This document shows positions 1 through 10,574 of a DNA stretch of 52,626 nt, piece after piece. The notes under the pieces were generated by a model. The model saw only the letters and a program-made list of their open reading frames with translations, did not search any database and had not been told where the DNA came from. The stretch comes from Rhizopus sp. PT2906 (Eukaryota; Mucoromycota; Mucoromycetes; Mucorales; Rhizopodaceae): NCBI GenBank assembly GCA_025529335.1, contig JAMYHX010000311.1, positions 1 through 52,626 on the forward strand. Reading direction: 5' to 3'. Both the position numbers and the translations under genes were made by a program. The stretch's first letter is position 1, and each line of letters opens with the position of its first letter.

Positions 1-545
1 AACATTCTGGGTTGTTGTGCTGTTGCACGAACACCAGCATCACCTGTAATACCAATAGCAATACCAGCTATATATATATATATATATGTATTCATGGTTT
101 AAAACTGTCATTTTCTCTTTGAAACCTTTTGAGGCTTACCCGCTAAACAAGAGAGACCAACAGAAAGACCAGCAGCCATTTGAACAAAACCGCTAAAGAG
201 GGTTTGTTTCATAGCAACTAAAAGAAAAAGTTCAGATATATATTAAAGTAAATATGAAGCGACTTACGGCCACCGGATAACAAAACAGAGACGACAACAC
301 CATAGATACCCAAGATACCAGCCATGACAACAGGAACAATACATTTTACGAGTAAATCAGGACGCAAGACACCCATGGCAGAAAGACCAACACCTGATTT
401 GGCAGTTCCATAAGCAGCTCCTAAACCTAAATTCGCGTTATAAATTGTATATAATATCCCTTGGTCTCTTACAGCTAAAGACAATGGCAGCAGCACAGCC
501 CATGGTGCCAAAGAAAGGTGCATAAACGGGACTTGAAGTAATCAT
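1..545 (-). CDS. VMA3: V-type H+-ATPase proteolipid subunit c (partial, 3' end off the window)
   Basis: This is the membrane-rotor proteolipid of the vacuolar H+-ATPase, which carries protons across the vacuole/endosome membrane. Four exons can be joined on the minus strand: 473-545, 268-426, 140-217 and 1-67, with GT-AG introns of 46-72 bases and consistent phase. The product starts MITSSPVYAPFFGTMGCAAA (a second in-frame ATG lies two codons upstream). It contains the family hallmark LGAAYGTAKSGVG, then VLRPDLLVK, a hydrophobic helix and QMAAGLSVGLSCLAAG. The window edge cuts it at TGDAGVRATAQQPRM, so the fourth helix with the proton-carrying glutamate is not visible. The family is about 160 residues long and about 125 are seen. 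Paralogue c' (VMA11) is a less likely alternative. Confidence 0.93.
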
Positions 546-776
546 TAACATCTCGACCCTATATATTCCCCCCCTTTTTTTTTCTTTCTTTCTTTCTTAC
601 CAATATTCAGACATTTTCTCTAACTTTATAAGATGTTGGTTTTATATATAAAAAAAGATGCTTATAAATTTACGTGTTTTAATAATTAAGAAAAAAAGAA
701 GAAGAAAAAAGGAAACGAAAAAAATAAACTTGAAACATGTCATCGTATCACGTGAGGAGTCGTACAAATCTCTTTC

Positions 777-1369
777 TTATTCATAAAAATTAATTTCAAT
801 CTAAAGCAAAAAAGAGTTAGAAATGTATATTCACTGTATATATTTGACACTTGCGAAAAGAAAAGCAGATTTGACTGGATCTGAAATGGATAAATTATGT
901 GGGTGGTATACATTTTGGTTTTCAGAGTCAATGAATGTATGTAGTCGATCAATGGCCTATGATGGATATCAGTAAAGGTACACTTTTCTTTTTTCTTTTT
1001 TCTTTTTTTCTTTTTCTTTTTTTTACTCTTTGATAATGAGTTGAAAACAAGACTGGCCATAGATAAATAGTGAGTGTTTCCATAATGTTTTCAAGTATGA
1101 CTTTCCATGATAATCTATCTGCATAATCCATCATTCGATTCACTTCTTCTATTGTATGTTTGAACTGCTCTGGAGTAATCTATATCATTTAAATTAAAAT
1201 CAACTCTCTTTTTCTTCTTTATTTTCCTTACTCGTCCTTGTAGATCCTCAGGATAGTTTGTATAAAAACGTGTGATTCCGTCTCCTAATGAGTAATCTCG
1301 TTCGATGCGAATGGACTTGATTGGTACTCTATTCTTTATGGATATGACTTCATGTTCTGTCTTTGTCAT
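777..1369 (-). CDS. Erf4/GOLGA7-family protein (accessory subunit of Ras palmitoyltransferase)
   Basis: Erf4/GOLGA7 proteins pair with a DHHC enzyme (Erf2/ZDHHC9) at the ER/Golgi to palmitoylate Ras-type proteins. Exons are 1232-1369, 1027-1179, 855-956 and 777-800, giving 138 residues, close to human GOLGA7 (137). Landmarks in order: IRIERDYSLGDGITRFYTNY with YPEDLQGR (the conserved RDYS...P.EL..R block), ITPEQFKHTIEEVNRMM, IYLWPVLFSTHYQR (matching the family's METHYEK segment), then a YHPHNLSISDP stretch and the C-terminal IEINFYE. The last intron starts with GC rather than GT (bases 801-854). It is called because it restores the conserved tail; without it the protein ends about 8 codons later with no similarity. 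A two-codon upstream ORF overlaps the start codon. Confidence 0.85.
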
Positions 1370-1737
1370 CGCATTCTTATGGTGGCTATTGTTGCTATTA
1401 TTCTCTATTGCACAGTTTTCTTTAAAATAGGTCAGGTTGAATTATGTAAATTAGAAAGAAGGAAAGAAAGAGAAATAAAAATTGCGTCATTACTTTTTAT
1501 AGGAGAGAAATATATATATTATAAATACCTGTCATAGTGCTTGATACTCGAGTAGAAGGAATATCTGTTGTCAAGGTAACCGTGCTTGTATTATGTTGAC
1601 TAACCATACATGGACAAGAAAAAAAAAAAAAAAGAAAAAAAAAAAGAATAGGTCATTTTATTAAAGGACAACAATGCACACAGACACACGCTGTTCTTTT
1701 CTTTTTTGGTACAACAATGGTGTGTGTGTGTGTGCAT
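1370..1737. other. Intergenic, no gene seen
   Basis: This stretch holds only low-complexity DNA: interrupted A-rich tracts near 1619-1646, a run of GT dinucleotides near 1720-1735 and short pyrimidine runs. It would contain the promoter and 5' leader of the Erf4-like gene and the 3' flank of the chitinase relic. Short open frames here show no family features. Confidence 0.6.
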
Positions 1738-3290
1738 TTAGCATGGTGCATTAGTAGTCATGATACTGTTATGAGTAGTATTCAGCAAGTCATCTCTTTG
1801 TTATCTTGATCAATCGACCATATCATAACACCAGCCAAATCTTTTTGACGAACATAACATGTTTTCAAAGCAAGTGATTGTGGATCATCATAAGAAATGA
1901 ATACCTTTGTCTTTGGGTTGAAATAGCCATGGAGCCGATGTAACAGCATCCAATACGCGTACCCATGGCTTATTTGCTTCCAGAGGTGACTTGAGTACAT
2001 GCTGAGATAGCAAATTATGAAATCTCCAGGTACCCAATAATCCTCCAGGGCTTAAGGGACAAAAAGGGCTTTGGAAGAACACGTCGGTTTTATCGCCTTG
2101 AGATGTTTGGCCTTGGACTTGGCTTCGGTTGATCTTTTTTGTCTTGAGCATGTTAACTTTGGCAACTATATAAATAGGTCAGAATGTTTGTTTTGATATG
2201 TATGTAGTAAGCCTTACTTGCTGAGCGTCCATAAAAACCAAGGCCCACTGTTATCTTATGCCTGGGCATGCCTGCTTCTATCCAGGCATTAACAGACAAG
2301 TCTATACTGTCTTGACTACAAGGCGCATACAAAGGAGCATTAGCACCTGCCTGAAGATTCCATGGACCATTCATATCGTACGTCATGATATTGGCTCTGT
2401 CCAGCACCTTAGCCATCTCAGGCACGGATGAATTAAAAGGGCGAATATAGACTGCAGCCGAGATCTCCTTTTTACTCACTCCAAATTCTCCATCTATAGC
2501 TTGGCGAAGCTCTCTGAGTAGCCTGAGAAAGTTTTTGACATCGCGTTCTTCATCGACTTCGTTACGCCCTTCACCTTGGCGGCCCGGGTACTCCCAATCT
2601 AATAAAATGTGTCAGTATGCAGTGAAATGCTATCTTTACGTTATTTACCAATATCAATTCCGTCAATTTTATATTTGCAAGGGAATGTCAGTAAACAATA
2701 AACAAAAGAAGACAGCATACCTCTTCATCACGCTTATACTCCAGTCTATGAACTCTTTCTAGACTTTTGACTCTTTGCCATATAACTAACAGGTGTGTGT
2801 CAATGTGGGCGAAGGTATTTTGTTTTCTTGTTTTTATACCTAAATGTGATACTTCCCGTCCACCCACCGATCGAGGGAAGCACTTTCACCTTATGTTTAT
2901 GAGCCATAGTTACCAATTTGGTCAACTGGGCGTTGGCCTTTTGTGGGTCTTCCCAAGCGGGAACAGATCTATTGGTCATAATAGCAAATGCATAGTGAAT
3001 GTTCGTAAATTTAGAAAAGTCAATCTTGGTTACTAAAAAGACATGGTTTAGTACAGTTGTAATATGCACGGAAGAGAAAACAGATTACCTGGAAATCGAT
3101 CATTCCCTGCACACATTAATAAAAGCAAAAATTTCAACCTGCATTGTTTATGTATTCATCATACATGCCTTACAGTTTGGATAGTAACCAACCACGGCGA
3201 ACTTTTTATCCGCACCAGAGATCACTGCATTGGCAGCTCCTACAAAGACTAACTACACCTATTACAGCACCTAGAAGAAGATGGCGAAAG
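1738..3290 (-). pseudogene. GH18 chitinase pseudogene
   Basis: Family 18 chitinases cleave chitin through a DxxDxDxE motif. Read on the minus strand, the pieces follow the family order: signal-peptide-like HLLLGAVIGVVSL and AANAVISGADKKF; VVGYYPN; an 18-base exon (3089-3106) giving WNDRFP; TKIDFSKFTNIHYAFAI; LPSIGGWTG; the intact catalytic motif DGIDIDWEYPG; IMTYDMNGPWN; VGLGFYGRSA; and a tail like FISYDDPQS, GVMIWSIDQD. It is broken in several places: no ATG in frame with the signal segment, frameshifts near 3244, 2755, 1922 and probably 1797, and a lost splice acceptor at 2675-2676 (AA instead of AG). The catalytic residues survive, so decay may be recent. Sequencing error could explain the homopolymer indels but not so easily the acceptor and the start. 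Confidence 0.8.
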
Positions 3291-3667
3291 AAAAAGGGGG
3301 ACCTTTTAGGAATAGAGAAAGAATGCTTATAAACTATTTTTTATTGACAACATTTTTAATTCTTTAAATAACTTATAATTAACCCACTTTATGTGGATAT
3401 AGGCGTGCATCAACTGACAACAAACAATTTCTTTAAGGAGTACTCGTTGTAGGATAGATGTCCGACTCGGAGAAGAATATTCCATTTTTGGAAATTTTAA
3501 ACGGGGCTTAACCATAGCATGCTCTGCGGGGGGTGGACGAGCGGAAGAGCTTAAGGGAGTCAATGATGCTAGTGGATCCAATTTCCCTTTCTCTGTTCAT
3601 CTTACAAAGGTAAAGTCTTGCATCCATCCATCCAACAACTTATTGACATCATTTATAGAATCGCACC

Positions 3668-4116
3668 ATGCAGATCTTCGTAAAGACTCTTACCGGTAAA
3701 ACCATCACTTTGGAAGTTGAGAGGTAAATACGACGACATAGGAAGAGTGAATATAAAAGAGGCAGCTCATCATTTATAAAAACAGCTCTGACACCATTGA
3801 CAATGTCAAGCAAAAGATCCAAGATAAGGAAGGTATCCCTCCTGATCAACAACGTCTCATTTTCGCCGGTAAACAACTCGAAGACGGTCGTACCTTGAGT
3901 GATTACAACATTCAAAAGGAATCTACCCTTCACTTGGTTCTCCGTCTTCGTGGTGGTATCATTGAACCCTCTTTGAAGGCTTTGGCCAGCAAGTACAACT
4001 GTGACAAGATGATTTGCCGCAAGTGTTATGCTCGTCTTCCTCCTCGTGCCACCAACTGCCGTAAGAGAAAGTGTGGACACACCAACCAACTTCGTCCCAA
4101 GAAGAAGCTCAAATAA
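3668..4116 (+). CDS. UBI1: Ubiquitin-ribosomal protein eL40 fusion
   Basis: This is a fusion precursor that is cut after the ubiquitin diglycine to release ubiquitin and the 60S ribosomal protein eL40. Exons 3668-3723 and 3786-4116 (62-base intron) give 128 residues, the expected 76 + 52. Ubiquitin starts MQIFVKTLTGKTITLEVE and ends LRLRGG. The eL40 part starts IIEPSLKALA and contains the four-cysteine zinc-binding set (MICRKCYARL, then TNCRKRKCGH) and ends KKKLK. Residue differences from animal ubiquitin are small (for example SSDTIDN in place of PSDTIEN). Codon use is biased toward C-ending codons, as expected for a highly expressed gene. The 3' end faces the VPS41 stop codon, 90 bases away. 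Confidence 0.98.
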
Positions 4117-4205
4117 GCCACCCGCTTGCTTTCTTTGTTTTGGTTTCTCTCTCGTTTTTTGTTTTTAAAATCAGGAAGCCATGTAATAAAGAATACTCTT
4201 TTTTA

Positions 4206-7200
4206 TTACGAACGAACTGTGCCAAAACTTCTTATGCTATCTGCTCTGGTCGGTGAAATCTGGGGACTATTATTACTACGGGCAATTGCTTTTCGTTGGG
4301 ATTTCATGCGATTGACAAACGCGTTGCCACCTGCTGTCTGTTCTTTGCATAAGGGACAACCGAGGTTTTGAGTAGATTTGAGAAATGCTGCACGATTGAT
4401 CTTACTGGTGAGTGTACCAGGATGATTACTATTATCCATATCGAATTCGGTCATGTCTTTGTCAGCCAATAGGCATTTTTCGTGGTACGCATGACGGCAA
4501 AAGAAGATGACTGAGCTGGGTACATCTTCAGCTGCATTTTCGTCAAACACAATCTCGTCGCACAGACCACAAAGCATATCCTCTATCAATGTGTTATAAA
4601 AAAGTTTGTAAAACATTTCATTGCAGATCACTTACGGTTGCATCGAATTCCACGTTTGTGTGCCTTGTACATTTTATCTGCTAAAAATACGCTATCACTC
4701 ACCAGGATCTTTTCGCATCCTTCATGTAATGACATCTGAAGGTTGTAATCCTGTAGAATCTTCAAAAGAGCATCTTTGAGACCAGGGATTTCTAACTTGT
4801 CGGGTATACGTTGAACAAGCCGCAGTGGCTCAATGTCAGTACCAACGTTTTCCAATAAACCGCGGATGAATTCTACCGTACATCAGTAAAACATTATGCA
4901 AACTTTGTGTATACAACATACTGGGCTTATCCATGGAATAAACAAGTAAATCTTCCCATAGGTCATCGTCTTTTTGCTCTTTTGCAAAGTCAATGGCCTA
5001 TTTACAAAATATGAATTGCAACATCTAGATGTAATTTGTGCTCCTGTACCCTTTGCACATCATCAAGTCGATTAATAATCAGCATCAATGCTCGCTTGTT
5101 ATCGCCCATGCGACCCAAGATAAAGACCATTTCGGGCACAAGATCTCTTTCCTCACATATTTTGAATGCCTACACAAGTTAATAAACAATCTTTAAGGGC
5201 ATGGTTTTACCTTTTCTAAAGAGATGTAATGACTTGCACGTAGAAAGTCTAATAGTTTAGGATAATCGTATTCTGCATAAAGCTCAACCTGAATATCATG
5301 AAATTCATAACCCAGGTGATGATCACGATCAAAGAGGGCGTCCAAATAAGTATGCAAGAACCGACGATGTTTTGTCAACTGTCTGACAACTTTCTCAGGC
5401 TAAAACAAGTATATGTTGGACACATGTGGTTTTCACACATTACATCAATCTTACCGGAATAGCATCTGTGTTCTTCACGAGTAATTGAACCGCAGGCATC
5501 TTGATGGGTTGTGTTTCTGGTTCCTTTTCAAGCAAATATTGATCAAATTCCATGAGTAAGACAGCTTTGTCCTTAACAGCATCAAACATGTTGTATTCTT
5601 GGATCAGTTGGAAGGCATTTGGTCTTCTGAGCCTTAGATAATATTCGATGGCTTTATCGGGTTGATTATTATATGTGTATCTATATTTATCAATGAGCTA
5701 AGCCCCTAACTTCCAGCTTTATCTATTTAACTTACAGATCTGCAAGACATTCCAGTAGTATCTCGTTCTTCGGGTCCCTCTTGGATACGTCTTCTACTGC
5801 GACAATGACATTTGGTATATTATAAAGCGTCTTGGGCCATGTATGAATCGTCATTCTTAAAGCAGCATGATCACTCTTGAGAAACCATGCTAATGCGATC
5901 TCATAGACCGTGCTGCTCAGCTGAGGGTCCTTGACTGGTATATACGGAGCAATCGCCTTGAGTTCACCCAGCTCGACAAACTTGAACACCCAGTCTTCCC
6001 ACTTTGTTTTGTCATGTCCGAGGATCGAGCTACACTCTTGTCCTGCTTCCTGGTATTTGTTTTCGCTGATTAGCCAGTTGAGATAAGTCTGTCCAATTTC
6101 GTCCACGCTGAATCGTTTACTAGGTACTGTCATGTTCCTGGCTGCTTCGAGGGCTTCACCGAAGCGAGAATGATCCAATAGCCACTCGATGTGATCGTCC
6201 TCGTCTCGAGCTCGAGCGGCGATCAAGTCCTTGGGGCCCATGATATAAAACATGTCATCTTCCAATACGAAATCCAAAGCGTAGTCGTTGGCCTGGTAGT
6301 GCTCGTATCCCTGGAGGGCAAGTACGTCCGTCGAGACTTCTTCACTCTGGTCATTGATGATGTGTAATTCGGGTCGCGAAGCCGGACGTCTCTGCTGGTA
6401 ATATTCATCGTCGCTCTTGTCATCATCAATAAGGTACGACAGCAGCATCAGCATGTCGTCAAATGGCGCGATACCGCTGATCATGTAATCCGTCTGGAAC
6501 ATTTGGACGATCTCTACATAATGACTTGGCTGTCCAGCAACTTGGTGCGCGTTGGGTCGAATCACGGCAACCTTGACAGTGTCAGCCCAGCCGATCAGTA
6601 ACGTCGTGTCATCCTTCCAGCATAACCGGCACTTGTACAGATCAGCGCGTGGACTGCCTGCAGGTCGATCGATATAGGTGATACGTAGATGTGAATTCGT
6701 GTCATATATCTTGACACCTGTATCATTTGCCCAGGCAATGAACTGGGTGCGCCATTGAATAGCGTAAATCGGACCTTCATTTGCATGAAGAACAATGTCC
6801 TTGTGCCCAAACCACCCCTTTTCGCTCATCACTAGCTGTTCTGCCATGCCTCCCGATACGAATTGATGTGTTGATTTACGTGCATAGTCTGGATCGAGAG
6901 CGACTGATTTGATGGGTCTTTTATAATTAAACTCTTGGATCTCGGGTGTATAAAGTGCATAAATAAATACTTTGCCTAATATATGTATGAGTAACAGATT
7001 TTCATTTTTTTTGTGTGCTAAAGTTACCATCATCAGATGCACTTGCAAGGTATTCGTCGTATCTATCAATAGAGATGGCGTTGACTGTGGCAGAATGCTT
7101 CTTGAAACTCTTAATGACATTGCCTTCGAAATCAAGAATATGAACTGCACCCCAATGTGTGCCGAGTGCCTATAGTAATAACGGTAAGACCTGTTTGTTT

Positions 7201-7434
7201 TCACTGTCTTCATATTCTCTTACCTACCACAAATTTATCAGATACTCGTATAGTCGAAGCTGTATCCTTTTCGAAAATCTCCTTGACGCTCGCACCCACA
7301 CGACGATATCTCAGCTTTGGTTCGTCTTCCATTTCTTCTTCTTCGTCATATTCTTCATCATCATATTCTTCCTCATTTGAGTCATAATGACTCTCAGTTG
7401 TACTTTGTTCTAATTGACTGTTTGTTGTCGACAT
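4206..7434 (-). CDS. VPS41: Vacuolar protein sorting 41 (HOPS complex subunit)
   Basis: Vps41 is a HOPS tethering subunit acting with Rab7/Ypt7 in vacuole and late-endosome fusion and in the AP-3 route. Nine exons (7228-7434, 7028-7169, 5736-6975, 5455-5680, 5211-5399, 5050-5169, 4922-4997, 4636-4872, 4206-4582) give 937 residues. An acidic N-terminal leader (about residues 25-45, rich in D/E) is followed by a beta-propeller with DKFVALGTHWGAVHILDF, FVSGGMAEQL and IAWANDTGVKIYD. Alpha-solenoid/clathrin-heavy-chain-like repeats follow (ATLYNIP-type helices, ILGRMGDNKRALMLI). A C-terminal RING-H2-like domain has CGLC, FCRHAYHEKC and CPLCKEQ. Domain order and length fit the family. The start is the first ATG ahead of the acidic leader; it lies 155 bases from the divergent PBDC1-family start. 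Confidence 0.95.
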
Positions 7435-7589
7435 TTCAAGGAGAAAGAAAGTTGTATAATGAAACAAAAGTTTCCCTCTATTTTTTGTTGCTGTTTTCAA
7501 ACGGAGTTAGTCATGTGAACACTAGCAGCAGAAGACAGAAAGTAACAAAATTTTTTTTTTTTTTCTCTCATCTATTGAATTCATATAAT
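7435..7589. promoter_or_regulatory. Bidirectional promoter between VPS41 and the PBDC1-family gene
   Basis: Only 155 bases separate two divergent start codons. The segment has a T-rich tract (7546-7563) and no clear TATA box. A shared promoter is inferred from spacing. Confidence 0.45.
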
Positions 7590-8226
7590 ATGCGTCTTCC
7601 TTCTGCTGACGAGCTTGAACAACTTGAGGATATTGGTAATTATGCAAAATATTTATTATTTACGCTCTTTATTAAAAGTATAAACAGAAAAGCAATGGGC
7701 TGTAAAAGCCATGCACCATGCCGAGACTTATTTCAAGTTGATCTCTACTGTTGATCCTCGTCAGCTTCGTTTAACAAGGTAAAACCTACAAGTGCTTTAA
7801 ATACGTGTACTCAATCATATTCCAGTATTGACGATGAGATCCTTCAAGATTTTGAAACCACTTTTCCAGAGATCAATCTTGTTCATTTAGACGAAGAGCA
7901 TTTCAAGACACCTGCAGCCAAAGAAAAGTGGAGAAACTTTATGAATAAATACGAAAAAAGAGTTAAAGAATTCAACTTTGGATCATTGATTCGTATTGAT
8001 TGCAGAGAAGACTATACAGAGCAAAATACCATGTTTGGTAAGTTGTATAATTTCTTTAAATGATTGTTATTAATATATGAATTTAGGCGTGCGTATGCAG
8101 GTATGTTTTTATACGTGATAACAATAATAGGGGGGGAACATTTTACTAACCATATGTATTTAGTTTTATGCTATTGAAATTGCAAGAAATAAAAAAGGCT
8201 TAAATGACTGTTTGCGTAAAAAATAA
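7590..8226 (+). CDS. PBDC1-family protein (YPL225W-like)
   Basis: PBDC1 is a small conserved eukaryotic family; the yeast member YPL225W has been linked to eEF1A biogenesis. Exons 7590-7635, 7688-7778, 7826-8037, 8087-8100 (14 bases) and 8164-8226 give 141 residues. Recognisable blocks are EKQWAVKAMHHAETYFKLI, SIDDEILQDFETTFP, AAKEKWRNFMNKYEKRVKEF, NFGSLIRIDCREDYTEQNT and QFYAIEIARNKKGLND, matching the family along its whole length. The 14-base exon encodes the RMQ segment and is needed to keep frame. The start is the first ATG after the divergent promoter. Overlapping longer frames in this region are shadows of the unspliced sequence. Confidence 0.9.
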
Positions 8227-8483
8227 ACATGTAGATCTGCATTACATAAATGTTACATTGTGTCTAAAAGAGTGTGCAAGGAATTTTCAGAAACATAGGA
8301 AAAGGTGTTACTCGCATAAACATAAACATAAACACACGTACATATGCACATGTCGGAGCAATAGGAGGGAGCATTTCCTATCTCTCTCTCCTCATTAATG
8401 CCTAGTGTGGCAAAATAGTATTTATTGACATTAAAGGGGAGAACACATAGATTTATTAGAAATTTCCTTACAGGAGGATTGTG

Positions 8484-8493
8484 TATATAAATA
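8484..8493 (+). promoter_or_regulatory. TATA-like element upstream of L-2-hydroxyglutarate dehydrogenase
   Basis: TATATAAATA lies about 80 bases before the start codon and is followed by a long pyrimidine tract, a common arrangement in Mucorales promoters. This is inferred from motif and position only. Confidence 0.4.
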
Positions 8494-8517
8494 CCCTTTA
8501 CTTTTTTTCATCCTATC

Positions 8518-8544
8518 TATCTCTCTCTCTCTCTCTCTCTCTCT
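8518..8544 (+). repeat. (CT)n microsatellite in the 5' leader
   Basis: A CT dinucleotide run of about a dozen units sits about 25 bases upstream of the start codon at 8571, between the TATA-like element and the ATG, so it is probably transcribed. Confidence 0.85.
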
Positions 8545-8570
8545 TTTTCTTACCTTTTCATTCAATCCTC

Positions 8571-10356
8571 ATGTTTGCTAGATCCTCTCGATTATTTCAA
8601 CGCCGTTATCTTATGGTTGCTGGTGCCGTTGCCACCTCTGCTGGTGTTGTCCTCTTACAGACTCGAAAGGCTCATGCTGAGTCTAATCAACTCAAGTTTT
8701 GGAAGAGCTTACCTGGTGAGAACACTCCAGAGAACCCAGGATTAGCTAAATTACGTGGCATGGCTGCTGAACAAAGATTCAGAACCTCTCTGGCCCAAAA
8801 CAATGGCAAGACGGACTTTGACGTGGTCATTGGTAATTACTATCCGTCTCCTTTTTTTCTTTTATTAATAATAAATTAATAATAGTTGGTGGTGGTATCA
8901 TTGGTTTGGCTACTGCAAGAGAACTCCTCAAACGCTTCCCAAATATGACTGTCGCCGTCTTAGAAAAGGAACGTGAAGTGGCTGCACATCAAACTGGACA
9001 CAATAGCGGTGTAATCCATGCTGGTATCTATTATAAACCTGGATCACGTATGGCAAAGACCTGTGTACGAGGTGCTGATCTTATGTACGAGTATTGCAAG
9101 CAAAATCAGTTACCTGTCGAACGCTGCGGTAAACTAATTGTTGCCGTGGACGAAAAGGAGCATAAACAGATTGAACGATTGATGGAGACTGCTACCTTAA
9201 ACGGCGTCAAGGATCTTCAGATCCTCAATAGTGAGGAGGTAAATTAAAAAAAAAAAATTACAGATAAGGAAGGAGTCACTAAGGGTTACTTATCTTGCAG
9301 ATCAAACAACTCGAACCGAACGTGGTTGCCTATTCTGCCTTGTACTCCCCTAATACGGGTATCACTGACTTTGGTCTTGTGGCTCAATGCATTGCTAATG
9401 AAATCGTACAAACTGGGTAGGATTAAACAAAGTGCGACTATTAAAAAAATTAACATTTTTGTAGTCGTGCAGAAATTAAATTAGCGTTTGAAGCCAAGAA
9501 ATTCGAATCGAGATCAGATGGACGAGTTGAGGTATGTACTAAGACATAATAATGGTATATAGTTATTCACTCTATTCAATAGATTTGGGGAGGTGAGCCT
9601 AATCAAAAGGGCCCTATTTTAAAGGTGACTGCCAAGAATGTGATTACCTGTGCAGGATTCTATTCGGATCGTGTTGCCGCCCTTGCTGGTGGTGACCCTA
9701 AACGAGCCAAAGTTGTTACTTTCAGAGGTACATACTATCAACTCAAACCGGAGTACCGTGGTATCTGTCGTATGAATGTCTATCCTGTTCCTAGTGGTGG
9801 TGGCATTCCTGTCGGTGTTCACTTCACACCTACTGTGAACGCACGCCGTGGTATCCAGATGATTATTGGTCCTGGTGCCTGCCTTACCTTTTCTCGTGAA
9901 GGCTACCAATTCTCAAATTTCAAGTGGGAAGATGTCCTTGGATCCTTAACCAACTTGAACCTTTGGATGTTTGCCCTCAAGAATCCTTCGCTTTCTATCG
10001 GAGAACTCTACAAAGACATGAACAAGCGTGCCTTTCTTCGTGCAGCACAGGCCTATGTTCCTGGTTTAACCGAGGATATGGTCGAAGAGAGTTTTGCTGG
10101 TGTGATGTCACAGGTATTTGAAGAAGGAGGTGTTGCAGCCAACGATTATATTCTTGAACGTAAAGTCATGGACGGAAAGATTCTCTGTGTTCGTAATGCT
10201 CCTACACCTGCTTGTACTGCTTCTTTGGCTATTGCAGAAATGTTGATTGACGTTGCTACCGAAGACTTTGAATGGCAAAAGGAACAAGAGAAGAAGCCTG
10301 AGCCATTAAAGGTCACACAAGACAAAAATAGCAATGCAGTGGCTATTGCAGCTTAA
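8571..10356 (+). CDS. L-2-hydroxyglutarate dehydrogenase, mitochondrial (FAD-dependent)
   Basis: This enzyme oxidises L-2-hydroxyglutarate to 2-oxoglutarate, a metabolite-repair reaction at the mitochondrial inner membrane. Exons 8571-8832, 8886-9238, 9301-9416, 9465-9531 and 9583-10356 give 523 residues. The first 30 residues are rich in R/S with no acid (MFARSSRLFQRRYL) and a hydrophobic stretch, consistent with a mitochondrial presequence. The dinucleotide-binding motif VVIVGGGIIGLATAREL is created across the first intron. Further family blocks are HQTGHNSGVIHAGIYYKPGS, SPNTGITDFG, ITCAGFYSDRVA, FRGTYYQL and GVHFTPTV. The C-terminal tail (after about residue 480) is charged and not conserved. 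Length is slightly above the human enzyme (463) because of the N- and C-terminal extensions. Confidence 0.94.
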
Positions 10357-10574
10357 ATTCATAGTATTTATTATTATTTGTGTATTTCTCCTCTTCTTTT
10401 CTCTTTTTTTCTGTTGTCAAAGTTTATCCAGATTTTATATATATTTATAATAAAAAATAGTATAAAATATCATACATCTTTACTGTATCTCTCTTTCAAA
10501 AAGTGTAGAACGCCATCTGATATGAATTCATTATTCATCGTAACAAGGCTAATGAATAAAAAATAATGCATTGC
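10357..10574. other. Intergenic spacer, no gene seen
   Basis: AT-rich 3' flank of the dehydrogenase gene. It contains a TATATATTTATAATAAA stretch that could serve as a polyadenylation signal. No open frame with family features. Confidence 0.5.

Noticed and set aside
740..1060. Lysine-rich minus-strand frame with KKKKKKKRKKKK
   Set aside because: It reads through an A-rich intron of the Erf4-like gene; the spliced product matches a family.
3649..4089. Long minus-strand open frame of 146 codons
   Set aside because: Antisense shadow of the ubiquitin-eL40 gene, caused by its strong codon bias.
5681..5735. Nearer AG acceptor (5698-5699) for a VPS41 intron
   Set aside because: It shifts the frame and gives a stop; the acceptor at 5681-5682 keeps the family sequence YTYNNQPDKAIEYYL.
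7317..7754. Plus frame of 145 codons crossing the VPS41/PBDC1 promoter
   Set aside because: Mixes antisense VPS41 with unspliced PBDC1-family sequence; the spliced exons explain it.
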